Positions 1-8,156 of a DNA stretch of 64,000 nt are shown one piece after another. The stretch is from Neorhizobium sp. Lineage in GTDB: Bacteria; Pseudomonadota; Alphaproteobacteria; Rhizobiales; Rhizobiaceae. The first letter of the stretch is position 1. Each line of letters begins with the position of its first letter. The stretch lies in assembly GCA_028283725.1 (NCBI GenBank), contig JAPWKC010000004.1, positions 1 to 64,000 on the forward strand, given 5' to 3'. The position numbers and the translations under genes are program-made. A model generated the notes under the pieces. The model did no database searches. It was given only the letters and a program-made list of their open reading frames with translations, and was not told the DNA's origin.

Positions 1-1188
1 AAGCTCCAGGCGAAGGGCGAAGAGGACAAGACGGACAAGATCAAGCAGATCGAGGACGTCATGAACGCGCTCAACGTCATGGGCGCGTTTCAGGAATGCG
101 CCGAGCATGACGGCTTCTTCGGCCGCGGCCATCTCTACATCGACCTCGGCTCGCCCGAGGATGAGGACGAGCTGAAGACCCCGATCGGCAATGGCCGAAA
201 TTCCGCCAGCAAGGCGAAGGTGAAAAAATGGGTGCTCCCGCTGGCCCGGCTTGGAACGGTCGAGCCTATGTGGTGTTACCCGCAGGGATATAACACGACT
301 AACCCATTATCGCCGCATTGGTATAAGCCGTCACATTGGTATGTGATGGGCAAACAGGTTCACACCTCCCGTCTCCTTACGTTTGTTGGGCGCGAGGTGC
401 CGGACATGCTCAAGCCGTCGTATTCCTTCGGCGGCCTGTCCATGACGCAGATCGCGCGGCCCTATGTGGAGAACTGGCTTCAGACCCGGCAGGCCGTGGC
501 GAACATAGTCACGAAGTTTTCGACCAACGTCCTGAAAACGGATCTGGCGCTGAAGGCTTCGGCCGGTGGAAATGACACGTCCCTGTTCAACCGGGTCGAG
601 CTGTTCAACATCTTCAAGACCAACGACGGGCTTCTGCTGGTCGACAAGGAAACGGAAGACTTCGAGAACGTCTCGGCGCCTCTGTCCGGTCTCGATGCCC
701 TGCAGGCTCAATCGCAGGAACAAATGGCATCGGTGTCCGGCATCCCGATTGTTGTGTTGCTCGGCATCCAGCCCGCCGGCCTCAACGCCTCGTCTCAGGG
801 CGAGATCGAGACCTACCATAAATGGATCCACTCCAACCAGGAGCGGATCTTCCGGCCAAACCTCGAAAAGGTCATCGACTTCATCCAGCTCTCCGAATTC
901 GGCGAGGTCGATCCCGATATCGTCTTCAAGTTCGAGCTACTCGGCGAGTTGACGGAGAAGGAGGTCGCGGAGGTCCAGAACATCCGGGCCCAGACCGATG
1001 TCATCTATACCGAGAATGGCATCCTCAGCGAGGAAGAGGTCCGAAAGCGCATCGCCAATGACGAAGACAGCCCATATCAGGGCATCGACGTCGAGGACGT
1101 GCCAGACCCGCCACCGCCGGAGGATACTGAAGGCGACGATGATCACCAGCCAGTGACGCAAGGTGAAGTAAAGGTTGACGCAGCGTGA
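1..1188 (+). CDS. Phage portal protein (DUF1073 / Acb1-like N-terminal family), 5' end cut by window
   Basis: Forms the dodecameric portal at the capsid vertex through which DNA is packaged and to which the neck attaches. The frame is open from base 1, so the ATG at 61 is an internal methionine and the true start lies upstream. The visible part carries the middle and C-terminal half of the DUF1073 portal family (residues such as PSHWYVMGKQVHTSRLLTF and GIPIVVLLG) and ends in an acidic, Pro-rich tail. Pfam names this family after Acb1 because many members carry an anti-CBASS domain at their C-terminus; here that domain is absent from the portal and appears in the gene at 2199. The stop overlaps the next start (GTGA), which suggests translational coupling. 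Confidence 0.85.
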   Translation, partial: KLQAKGEEDKTDKIKQIEDVMNALNVMGAFQECAEHDGFFGRGHLYIDLGSPEDEDELKTPIGNGRNSASKAKVKKWVLPLARLGTVEPMWCYPQGYNTTNPLSPHWYKPSHWYVMGKQVHTSRLLTFVGREVPDMLKPSYSFGGLSMTQIARPYVENWLQTRQAVANIVTKFSTNVLKTDLALKASAGGNDTSLFNRVELFNIFKTNDGLLLVDKETEDFENVSAPLSGLDALQAQSQEQMASVSGIPIVVLLGIQPAGLNASSQGEIETYHKWIHSNQERIFRPNLEKVIDFIQLSEFGEVDPDIVFKFELLGELTEKEVAEVQNIRAQTDVIYTENGILSEEEVRKRIANDEDSPYQGIDVEDVPDPPPPEDTEGDDDHQPVTQGEVKVDAA

Positions 1189-1964
1189 CCCAGTTCGTGC
1201 GGATCGGCTCGACGCCTTACATGGCCTTCGATAAGGGCGGATCTGAAAAGTCCGCCTTCCTCCGGGCTCGCAAGGCGGAAGTCCAGTACGGCCGGCAGCT
1301 TCGCAAGGTCGCGCAGCACGTCGGTGACATCGTCCGAGGCCTCTACAATCCGACCGAAGCGACGGTCACAAGTGCCATCGAGCAAGCCCTGACCCGGTAT
1401 AGCTCGACCATTGAGGCTTGGGCCCAATCGGTCGGCAACCGCATGGTGACGGAGGTCGCGGCCCGTGATCGCAAGGCGTGGATGGAAGTCTCGCGCCGGA
1501 TGGGGCAGAGCCTTCGGGAAGAGATCGACAACGCCCCAACCGGTCTCGTCCTTCGGGAACGGCTCGCGGATCAGGTCACGTTGATCAAGTCCATTCCGCT
1601 CGATGCAGCGGAGCGAGTGCATAAGCTGGCGCTGGAAGGGATCACCCAAGGCCGCCGGTCGAACTACATCGCCGAGGAGATCATGCGGTCTGGCCATGTT
1701 TCCCGGTCCAAAGCCGACCTGATCGCCAGAACTGAAGTCAGCCGCACCGCTTCATTGCTGACCGAGGCGAGGGCGGTCCACATCGGCTCGACCGGTTACA
1801 TCTGGCGAACCGCGAAGGATACCGATGTTCGACACTCGCACGCTGAGATGGAAGGCAAGTTTGTGCCCTGGGGTTCGCCCCCAACACTTGATGGGATGCG
1901 CGGCCACGCCGGGCAGTTCCCGCGGTGCAGATGCTACCCAGAGCCGGTCATTCCTCTCGACTGA
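1185..1964 (+). CDS. Phage head morphogenesis / minor head protein (Mu gpF, SPP1 gp7 type)
   Basis: A 259-residue minor capsid protein expected to act in procapsid assembly next to the portal. The C-terminal half matches the phage head-morphogenesis domain: a helical region with an R-T-E-V-S-R motif, then W-R-T-A-x-D-x-D-V-R-x-S-H and a terminal F-P-R-C-R-C-Y-P motif typical of this family. The start is GTG at 1185, overlapping the portal stop by four bases. Its position directly after the portal is the usual order. The alternative name (gp7-like) is the same family. Confidence 0.85.
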   Translation: MTQFVRIGSTPYMAFDKGGSEKSAFLRARKAEVQYGRQLRKVAQHVGDIVRGLYNPTEATVTSAIEQALTRYSSTIEAWAQSVGNRMVTEVAARDRKAWMEVSRRMGQSLREEIDNAPTGLVLRERLADQVTLIKSIPLDAAERVHKLALEGITQGRRSNYIAEEIMRSGHVSRSKADLIARTEVSRTASLLTEARAVHIGSTGYIWRTAKDTDVRHSHAEMEGKFVPWGSPPTLDGMRGHAGQFPRCRCYPEPVIPLD

Positions 1965-2169
1965 GGATAGCTCGGGCCCGATCAGCGAACGGCCCACCGT
2001 CAGAGACGATATCGAGCAACAGCTTCTCGACCTCAACCAGTAGGTCAGCCACTTCGGATTCCGCCATCTCGTCTTGTTCGAGATCCGGGAACGTATCCAC
2101 GAAACTCGCCCGCGCCAGTTCCCGCAGGTCGTCGATCAGATCGGGGATGGATGAGCGTGGGAGCGACAA
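1948..2169 (-). CDS. Possible small acidic protein on the opposite strand
   Basis: A 73-codon frame (TTG start) on the minus strand fills the only sizeable gap in the head operon, between 1964 and 2199. The predicted protein is acidic with amphipathic helical spacing (for example EVADLLVEVEKLLLDI), while the plus-strand frames here give low-complexity Ser/Arg sequence. No convincing ribosome site is seen before the TTG, and I recognise no family. It may be a real small antisense gene or chance. Confidence 0.35.
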   Translation of the reverse strand: MSLPRSSIPDLIDDLRELARASFVDTFPDLEQDEMAESEVADLLVEVEKLLLDIVSDGGPFADRARAILSREE

Positions 2170-2198
2170 GCGAAACCTGACATAGGACGATTGATCTC

Positions 2199-4058
2199 AT
2201 GGCCGATGAAACCGGCCTGCGAACGCTATACGTCAATCGCCCGCTGCTCAATAGCGATGAGGTGATTGCGTGGGCGAAGGCGCAGGGCTTTGCCAAAACG
2301 CTCTCCGGTGACGACCTGCACGTCACCATCGCCTTCAGCAAGGCGCCGGTGGATTGGGCCAAAGCCAAGCCCCGCGAGAATGAGGTAACGGTCGCCGGCG
2401 GCCCGCGCTCCATCGATGCGCTCGGCAAGGCAAAGGATGCCATCGTTCTCCGCTTCGAAAGCGACCGCCTCGATGAGCGCCACGAGCAGTTCGGCGATAT
2501 CGGCGCATCCTGGGACTGGCCGGAATACAAGCCGCATCTGACGATCTCCTATGAGCCGGGCGATATCGATCTCGCCTCGATCGAGCCGTTCGCCGGCGAT
2601 CTCGTCTTCGGTCCCGAGCGTTTTGCAGAGGTCGATGAGGACTGGAAGGAAAAGGCCACGTCCGCGATGGACGAACTCGCCATGGACTGGCACGGCACGA
2701 TCGGGCTGCGCACCGGCGAAACAGAGCGCACCATCATCGCCTTCGACCGCGCATCGGTTCGCCGATACGACACCGACGGTCGGCTGCACCTCGAAACGTC
2801 CAACATCAGCAAGGCCAACGTCTGCCCCTACATGGGCCGCGAGATCCCGAACTGGGAAGATCTCGGGCTCAGTGCCGACCGGACCTATCAGCTCTACCGC
2901 GATCCTGACGAACTGAAGAAGGGCGCGGCGAGCTTCAACAACCTGCCGATCCTCTCACGTCACGTACCGGTGACAGCGGCGGACCATAAGCCTGGCCTCG
3001 TGATCGGCTCGACCGGTTCTCATGCCGACTTCGACGGCACCTATCTGACTAACAGTCTAGTTTTCTGGGCCGCTGATGCGATCAGCGACATCGAGGATGA
3101 GACCAAAAAGGAATTGTCGAGCGGATATCGATACCGCGCCGACATGACGCCTGGCGAGGTGGACGGCGTCCGCTTCGACGGACGAATGACCAACATCGTG
3201 GGCAATCACGTCGCCCTCGTTGAAACAGGCCGTGCGGGGACTGACGTCGTCGTCGGCGATTCTAAGCCAAACCAGGAGATTATCATGGCTAAGACCGTGC
3301 TGACGCGGAAGGCGGCTTTGGTGCATGGAGCGCTTCTTGCTTCCGTGACCCCACTGCTTGCCCAGGACGCGAAAGTGGACCTGAATTCCGTTCTGGCCGG
3401 TGTGACGGCCAAGAACTTCAAGCAGAAGAAATCCGGCATCGCCGACGCGTTCAAGGGCAAGCTCGCTCAGGACGCCGACATCGATGACGTCGTGGAACTG
3501 CTCGACAAGCTCGAAGCGATCGAGCCGGCCGAGATCATCGAGGAAGCCACCGGCGCCTCGGGCAGTGAAGAGGTTGCCGAAGACGATACCGACGATGCCA
3601 TGGCCTACCTCAAGGGCAAGCTCTCGGAAGAAGACTTCGCCAAGTTCTGCGAGCTTCAGTCGGCCGGCGGTGCTGCCGATGAAGGCGATGACGACGACGA
3701 CAAGAAGGACAAAGACATGGTCACGAAGCCGGCCATGGATGCCGCGATCGCGGATGCCGTCCGCAAGGCGACCTCCAACACGATGAAGACCCAGCAGGCG
3801 ATCCGCGAGGCCGAGCGCTTCGTCCGTCCGTGGGTCGGCGAACTCGCCATGGCTCACGACAGTGCCGAAGGCGTCTACCGCACCGCTCTCTCGACGCTCG
3901 GCGTCAGCGCCGAAGGCATCCATGCCGATGCGCTGCGCCCGATCCTCGAAGCCCAGCAGAAGCCGGGCGAAGTCAAGAAGGTGATCCCGATCGCTCAGGA
4001 TGCCGCCGGCGCCAAGGCCTATGCCGAGCGCTTCCCCCACGCCAATCGCCTGAAATAA
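2199..4058 (+). CDS. Fused Acb1-like 2H phosphoesterase + DUF2213 prohead protease + scaffold
   Basis: A 619-residue protein with three parts. Residues about 1-150 form a 2H phosphoesterase with the two signature motifs H41-V-T43 and H113-L-T115, in an arrangement (RTLYV near the start, ASWDWPEYKPHLTIS at the second motif) that I recognise as the Acb1 anti-CBASS family, which degrades cyclic oligonucleotide alarms. Residues about 165-360 are a DUF2213 prohead-protease-like domain, with H255 (SRHVPV) and the Ser pair S307/S308 in KELSSGYRY as probable catalytic residues. The rest (363-619) is acidic and helical, as expected of a scaffold. The ATG at 2199 has AGGACGA upstream. Its place between minor head protein and capsid fits a maturation protease. 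The fusion is read directly; anti-CBASS activity is inferred. Confidence 0.8.
   Translation: MADETGLRTLYVNRPLLNSDEVIAWAKAQGFAKTLSGDDLHVTIAFSKAPVDWAKAKPRENEVTVAGGPRSIDALGKAKDAIVLRFESDRLDERHEQFGDIGASWDWPEYKPHLTISYEPGDIDLASIEPFAGDLVFGPERFAEVDEDWKEKATSAMDELAMDWHGTIGLRTGETERTIIAFDRASVRRYDTDGRLHLETSNISKANVCPYMGREIPNWEDLGLSADRTYQLYRDPDELKKGAASFNNLPILSRHVPVTAADHKPGLVIGSTGSHADFDGTYLTNSLVFWAADAISDIEDETKKELSSGYRYRADMTPGEVDGVRFDGRMTNIVGNHVALVETGRAGTDVVVGDSKPNQEIIMAKTVLTRKAALVHGALLASVTPLLAQDAKVDLNSVLAGVTAKNFKQKKSGIADAFKGKLAQDADIDDVVELLDKLEAIEPAEIIEEATGASGSEEVAEDDTDDAMAYLKGKLSEEDFAKFCELQSAGGAADEGDDDDDKKDKDMVTKPAMDAAIADAVRKATSNTMKTQQAIREAERFVRPWVGELAMAHDSAEGVYRTALSTLGVSAEGIHADALRPILEAQQKPGEVKKVIPIAQDAAGAKAYAERFPHANRLK
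3285..4058 (+). CDS. Internal-start scaffold protein nested in the protease gene
   Basis: An in-frame ATG at 3285 (codon 363 of the larger gene) is preceded by AGGAG at 3274-3278 with six bases of spacing, the best ribosome site in this stretch. The 257-residue product would contain only the C-terminal acidic, helical region with Asp/Glu runs and a Lys-rich C-terminus (ends PHANRLK). Nested protease/scaffold genes with a second in-frame start are well known (lambda C/Nu3). No expression evidence is available, so the separate product is inferred. Confidence 0.55.
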   Translation: MAKTVLTRKAALVHGALLASVTPLLAQDAKVDLNSVLAGVTAKNFKQKKSGIADAFKGKLAQDADIDDVVELLDKLEAIEPAEIIEEATGASGSEEVAEDDTDDAMAYLKGKLSEEDFAKFCELQSAGGAADEGDDDDDKKDKDMVTKPAMDAAIADAVRKATSNTMKTQQAIREAERFVRPWVGELAMAHDSAEGVYRTALSTLGVSAEGIHADALRPILEAQQKPGEVKKVIPIAQDAAGAKAYAERFPHANRLK

Positions 4059-4070
4059 GGAGGCAACGCG

Positions 4071-4571
4071 ATGCCCTTTCAGACACAGGTCCAGTTGACC
4101 CAGGCACCGGCCGTCGCTGGTGATTTCGCCAGCGCCAACCCGCGCCACTCCGTTCTGTCGGTTCCGGGCGGCTTCATCGCCGGCACCAACGGCCTGACCA
4201 TCGGCCTCTTCGCATGGGCCGACACCGCAACCGGTACGATCCTGTCGAACACAGGCACCGGCGCGCCGACCGGCTTCGTCCATCGTGACCTTCAGGCTCT
4301 CATCACCACGTACCTTGCCGAGTTCGGGATGACCATTCCGGCTGGCTTCGGTATCGGCGAGCTGTTCAACGGCGGCGACTTCTGGGTGAAGAACGCCGGC
4401 GCATCGGCGGTCACGATCGGCCAGAAGGCCTTCGCCAACAACACGAACGGCACGGTGAGCTTCGCGGCTGCCGGCGCCACCGTTGCTGGATCAACGGAAA
4501 CCAAATGGATCGCCATGTCGGCAGGTGCTGCCGGCGAACTCATCAAAATGTCCAACGTCGCCCTGGGCTAA
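4071..4571 (+). CDS. Small structural protein, probable capsid decoration/cement protein
   Basis: A 166-residue protein with AAGGAGG before its ATG, sitting directly between the protease/scaffold and the major capsid gene, the usual place of a head decoration or cement protein. The sequence is Gly/Ala/Thr rich and beta-prone (GFIAGTNGLTIGLFAWAD, EFGMTIPAGFGIGELFNGG), as in decoration proteins. No catalytic motif is seen. The role rests on context and composition. Confidence 0.6.
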   Translation: MPFQTQVQLTQAPAVAGDFASANPRHSVLSVPGGFIAGTNGLTIGLFAWADTATGTILSNTGTGAPTGFVHRDLQALITTYLAEFGMTIPAGFGIGELFNGGDFWVKNAGASAVTIGQKAFANNTNGTVSFAAAGATVAGSTETKWIAMSAGAAGELIKMSNVALG

Positions 4572-4582
4572 AGGAGAGCGAA

Positions 4583-5623
4583 ATGAAGCGTAATGTTGAT
4601 CTTGCCCGGCTCGAACGAGACTGGGGCATCATCTCGATGGCCATGGATTTCATGCCATCGGAATACAAGCGGGACTTCGATCTCGCCATGGATGCGCAGC
4701 CTGCGTTGGTGACGACGCCGAGCGGCGGCATCCCGGCATGGTTGACGTCCTACGTCGACCCGGAAGTGATCCATATCCTGCAGGCCCCGAATGCCGGCGC
4801 GGATATCCTCGGCGAGCGCAAGGAAGGCGACTGGACCACCCAGACCGCATTCTTCCAGGTCGTCGAGAACACCGGTGAAGTTTCCAGCTACGGCGACTTC
4901 AACACCAACGGTCGTTCGGACGCCAACACCACCTGGCCGCAGCGCCAGTCCTACCTCTTCCAGACCGTCATCGAATATGGCGATCTGCAGGTCGATCGCG
5001 CCGGCGCGGCTCGTCTGAACTGGGTCTCCGAACTTCAGACCTCCGCGGCTGCCACGCTCGACAAGTTCCAGGACTACTCCTACCACTTCGGTGTTTCCGG
5101 CCTCCAGAACTACGGCATGCTGAATGATCCGTCGCTCTCGGCCGCTCTCACCCCGGCTACCAAGGCCGCCGGTGGCGTGAAGTGGATCAACAACAACGCC
5201 CCGGTGGCCACGGCCAACGAGGTGTATGCCGACGTTCAGGCCCTCTTCGGTCTGCTGGTGGCCCAGACTGCCGGCCGCGTGAAGACGAAGGATGCGATGA
5301 CGCTCGCCATGGCTCCGGGTTCGGAAGTCGCGCTGACCGTCACCAACTCCTTCGGCGTCTCGGTGGAGGATCTTCTGAAGAAGAACTTCCCGAACCTGAC
5401 GGTGAAGACCTCGTACCGGTACGCCACGGCCTCCGGCAACGTCGTCCAGCTCGTCGCCGACAAGTTCGACGGCAAGGACACCGGCTTCTGCGCCTTCAAC
5501 GAAAAGATGCGTGATCATCAGGTGGTCCGCGCGCTCTCGTCGTACCAGCAGAAGAAGACCTCCGGCACCTGGGGCGCGGTGATCCGCTACCCGGTCGCAG
5601 TCACCCAGATGCTCGGCGTCTGA
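4583..5623 (+). CDS. Major capsid protein (DUF2184 family)
   Basis: 346 residues forming the phage head shell. I chose the ATG at 4583 because AAAGGAGAG precedes it at the right distance; an upstream in-frame methionine at 4505 lies inside the preceding gene. The protein shows the DUF2184 pattern: N-terminal ARLERDWG, then GIPAWLTSYVDPEVIHIL, then the GDLQVDRAG region and a C-terminus ending in an RYPVAVTQMLGV-like strand. Length and position after protease/scaffold and decoration genes agree with the family. Confidence 0.85.
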   Translation: MKRNVDLARLERDWGIISMAMDFMPSEYKRDFDLAMDAQPALVTTPSGGIPAWLTSYVDPEVIHILQAPNAGADILGERKEGDWTTQTAFFQVVENTGEVSSYGDFNTNGRSDANTTWPQRQSYLFQTVIEYGDLQVDRAGAARLNWVSELQTSAAATLDKFQDYSYHFGVSGLQNYGMLNDPSLSAALTPATKAAGGVKWINNNAPVATANEVYADVQALFGLLVAQTAGRVKTKDAMTLAMAPGSEVALTVTNSFGVSVEDLLKKNFPNLTVKTSYRYATASGNVVQLVADKFDGKDTGFCAFNEKMRDHQVVRALSSYQQKKTSGTWGAVIRYPVAVTQMLGV

Positions 5624-5741
5624 CACCAACCCACCCCCTCAGTTCGGCGGGCGCGGACGCGCACCTAGACGATCAAGTGGCTCAGTCTCCCTCTGGACGC
5701 TGCTTGCCTCGTGACGCCGACGTTTTAACGGAGAACAGCAA

Positions 5742-6185
5742 ATGTCCGACACAGTCACCGTTGTATCGAAGCTGCCGCACGGTCTGCGGCTCCAGCTTCA
5801 GGAGAAGTTCAAGACGATGGAGCCGGTTCAGGGTGGCTCCCGTCCGGTCGAGCGTTCCCGGTTCACGGGAAAGGTCGTCATTCTGAAAGGTGCCGCTGCG
5901 CCGATTGGTGCACCGTTGGCTCACAAGGTCGACAACGGCTTCGCTTTCACCCACGGCGTGGATGCCGATTTCTGGAAATCGTGGCTCGAGCAGAACAAGG
6001 ATCACCCCGCCGTCGAGCGAGGCATGGTCTATGCGAGCGATAGCGAGAATGTCGCTGCAGATCACACCAAGGAATATCGCAACGAAATGAGCGGCTTCGA
6101 GCCGGTCAACCCGAACAAGATGCCGGCAGAATTCAGCAGCATCAAGACCGCTGATGAGCAGCCGAAACAGCCCGTAGCAGCCTAA
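5742..6185 (+). CDS. Conserved phage protein of unknown function, paralogue A
   Basis: 147 residues after the capsid gene. It contains a D-A-D-F-W-K-S-W-L-E-Q-N block followed by H-P-A-V-x-x-G-M-V, which reappears in the next gene (DADLYHAWIKQN, HAIVTNGML). This points to an ancient tandem duplication. The C-terminus is disordered and Gln/Pro/Ala rich. Between 5624 and 5741 lies a 118-base spacer with no gene. Function unknown; position suggests a head-associated role. Confidence 0.65.
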   Translation: MSDTVTVVSKLPHGLRLQLQEKFKTMEPVQGGSRPVERSRFTGKVVILKGAAAPIGAPLAHKVDNGFAFTHGVDADFWKSWLEQNKDHPAVERGMVYASDSENVAADHTKEYRNEMSGFEPVNPNKMPAEFSSIKTADEQPKQPVAA

Positions 6186-6197
6186 GGAGGAACGATC

Positions 6198-6740
6198 ATG
6201 TCCGACAAACTGCGCATCGCCAGCAAGTCGCCGCTCCCGCTCCGCATGGAAGTGATGAACGACGATGGGACCATCTCGAGCCAAGTCATCAACCCCGCCA
6301 GCGCGCTCCCCGGTGCGCCGGAAGCCGTGACGGAAGACGTCGATGCCGACCTCTACCACGCATGGATCAAGCAGAACCCGGAGCATGCGATCGTCACGAA
6401 CGGTATGCTCCGTGAACTCGGCGACGAGGAACTGACCAACGAGTTCGGCTTCGAAGCTGGTCTCGCTCGCGCTGCCGAAGACACCGACAACGTCTCGGCT
6501 TCGGAAGAGGGATCCACGATCACAGATCCGGCGCCGCTTTCGGCTGAAGCCCTTGCCGTGCCGACCAGCGAACCGGTCGCCGGCGTCGTCGGTCAGGTCC
6601 CGGCCCAGCCGGAAGCCGTGACGGAAACGGTGCCCGTCGCCGAATCGACCGAGACCGCTGCCGAACCGGCGAAGGCTGAAACCGCCGCCGAGACCTCTCC
6701 GGCCGCCGAGCCTGCTGCCGAAGCCAAGACCGCCGAGTAA
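6198..6740 (+). CDS. Conserved phage protein of unknown function, paralogue B with Ala/Glu-rich tail
   Basis: 180 residues, start supported by AAGGAGG. Residues about 40-80 share the D-A-D-x-x-x-x-W-x-x-Q-N and NGML core with the upstream gene. After residue about 95 it has a low-complexity Ala/Glu/Pro/Thr tail (repeated AEPA, AAETS, PAAEPAAE units), probably unfolded. Twelve bases separate it from its paralogue. Function unknown; a head accessory or assembly protein is likely from context. Confidence 0.65.
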   Translation: MSDKLRIASKSPLPLRMEVMNDDGTISSQVINPASALPGAPEAVTEDVDADLYHAWIKQNPEHAIVTNGMLRELGDEELTNEFGFEAGLARAAEDTDNVSASEEGSTITDPAPLSAEALAVPTSEPVAGVVGQVPAQPEAVTETVPVAESTETAAEPAKAETAAETSPAAEPAAEAKTAE

Positions 6741-6761
6741 CCTCCCGGAGCCCATGACGCG

Positions 6762-7160
6762 ATGAAGCGAATTCTCCTTACAGCCGCCATTCTCGTTATG
6801 GGCGCCGGCTTCGGCCTGGCTCAAACCGTTACCGGCAATGAGTTTCAGACCCAGCAGACCGGTAAAGCCGTTCCCGGCATGGTGCAGATGTGCATCAACG
6901 CCTCGAACGTGGCCGTTCCGTGCGGCACCACAACGGCGGAACGCTCCCAGCAGTTGGGATCATCCAGCATCGCCACGTCTCAGGCGACGGCATCCACCAC
7001 GGCAAGCTCCATCGTGGCGGCTCGCACCGGTCGCATGGCGGTGACGATCGAGAACAACGGCACGACGCCGGTCTATCTCGGCGCCACGTCGGCCGTGACC
7101 AGCACGACAGGCTTTCTTCTCCCCGGCGTGGTGGGGGCAAGCATCACCATCCCGACGTAG
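6762..7160 (+). CDS. Small exported protein with in-frame amber; frame continues to 7223
   Basis: 132 residues to a TAG at 7158-7160, with a clear Sec signal peptide (MKRILLTAAILVMGAGFGLA-Q). The same frame stays open for another 20 codons after the TAG (GQLFAIVGTGTQAVSILETY) and ends at TGA 7221-7223, one base before the next ATG (7225). The extension continues the strand pattern and gives a tight gene junction, whereas stopping at TAG would leave 64 bases. So the ancestral product was about 153 residues, and the TAG is either a nonsense mutation, a readthrough site or a sequence error. Function unknown; the C-terminal domain is beta-rich (VTIENNGTTPVYLGAT). Confidence 0.7.
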   Translation: MKRILLTAAILVMGAGFGLAQTVTGNEFQTQQTGKAVPGMVQMCINASNVAVPCGTTTAERSQQLGSSSIATSQATASTTASSIVAARTGRMAVTIENNGTTPVYLGATSAVTSTTGFLLPGVVGASITIPT

Positions 7161-7224
7161 GGCCAGCTCTTTGCCATTGTCGGGACAGGGACACAGGCGG
7201 TATCTATTCTGGAGACCTACTGAC

Positions 7225-7722
7225 ATGAAATCACTTCTGGTCGGCGCGCTGCTTGCATTGCTCCCTGCCGCGGCGATCGCCCAGCAGAGCATGACGGTCC
7301 CCGGCCAGAATGCCGATCTGACCGCCTACAGCACGACGTCGCAGACGCAGCAGATGATCACGTCGCTGTCGCCGGTCCAGTCGGTGAACGGCAATGTGGG
7401 CGTGGTCACCGTCCCGACCTTCCAGAGGTTGGTCGGCTCTATCTCGACCTTCACGACCACGAACGGCTACTCGGTCGGCACTTACACCTTCCCGTCGTCG
7501 TTCCAGACGACCCCGACATGCCTGACGCAGATCCGCTCGGCATCGACGACCTACACCTATTCCTTTCCGGTCGTGACATCGATCTCGACCACCGCGGTAA
7601 CGGTCCAGCTTCGCGCATCTCCGGTATCTCTCACCATTGCGGCGCTCGGATCGGTCTCGCTCTCCACCACCGTTCCCACGGGCACCAGCGTCGATCTTCT
7701 CTGCCTCGCGCCTCTGAACTGA
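7225..7722 (+). CDS. Exported beta-rich phage protein of unknown function
   Basis: 165 residues with a Sec signal peptide (MKSLLVGALLALLPAAAIAQ). I chose the ATG at 7225 because GGAGA lies eleven bases upstream and the signal peptide begins there. The mature part is Thr/Ser rich and includes a V-N-G-N-V-G-V-V-T-V segment like the linkers of tail fibre and decoration proteins. It follows a second exported protein with a similar layout. Two signal-peptide proteins inside a head module are unusual; they could act at the cell surface or periplasm. Confidence 0.65.
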   Translation: MKSLLVGALLALLPAAAIAQQSMTVPGQNADLTAYSTTSQTQQMITSLSPVQSVNGNVGVVTVPTFQRLVGSISTFTTTNGYSVGTYTFPSSFQTTPTCLTQIRSASTTYTYSFPVVTSISTTAVTVQLRASPVSLTIAALGSVSLSTTVPTGTSVDLLCLAPLN

Positions 7723-7730
7723 GGGATGCC

Positions 7731-8156
7731 ATGACCGTCACCTACGACAGTTTCCTGATCGGCTTTCCCGAGTTCTTGAACACCACGACCTATCCGCAGG
7801 CCACGGTCCAGTTCTGGATCGATCAGGGCGCGGCCCAGCTTAGCCCGCGCGTCTTCGGTTCGCAGATCGATATGGCTGTGATGCTGTTCGCGGCTCATAA
7901 CTCGGTCCTGGCAGCGCAGCGTGCCAAGGCAGCGGCCAGCGGCGGGATTGCCGGCTCATCGGGTGGCATTGTTGCGTCGAAGTCGGTGGCCGACGTCTCG
8001 GTCAGCTACGACACAACGCTGACCTCGATAGACGGGGCAGGGCCATACAACGCCACGAGCTATGGCCAGCAGCTCTACATGATGATGAAGGCCAACGCCG
8101 GGCCGTACTACTTCCCCGGCCAGACGCGGAGCTTCGGAGGCTATCGTGGCTTTTAA
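7731..8156 (+). CDS. Head-tail connector protein (DUF4054 family)
   Basis: 141 residues. The start at 7731 is chosen because the protein aligns from MTVTYDSFLIGFPEF; a longer frame begins inside the preceding gene. Family features are the F-x-x-x-F-P-E-F start, V-Q-F-W-I-D-Q-G-A, and a Tyr/Gly-rich C-terminus (AGPYYFPGQTRSFGGYRGF). DUF4054 proteins form the first connector ring under the portal in such phages. It overlaps the next gene by 11 bases. Confidence 0.75.
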   Translation: MTVTYDSFLIGFPEFLNTTTYPQATVQFWIDQGAAQLSPRVFGSQIDMAVMLFAAHNSVLAAQRAKAAASGGIAGSSGGIVASKSVADVSVSYDTTLTSIDGAGPYNATSYGQQLYMMMKANAGPYYFPGQTRSFGGYRGF

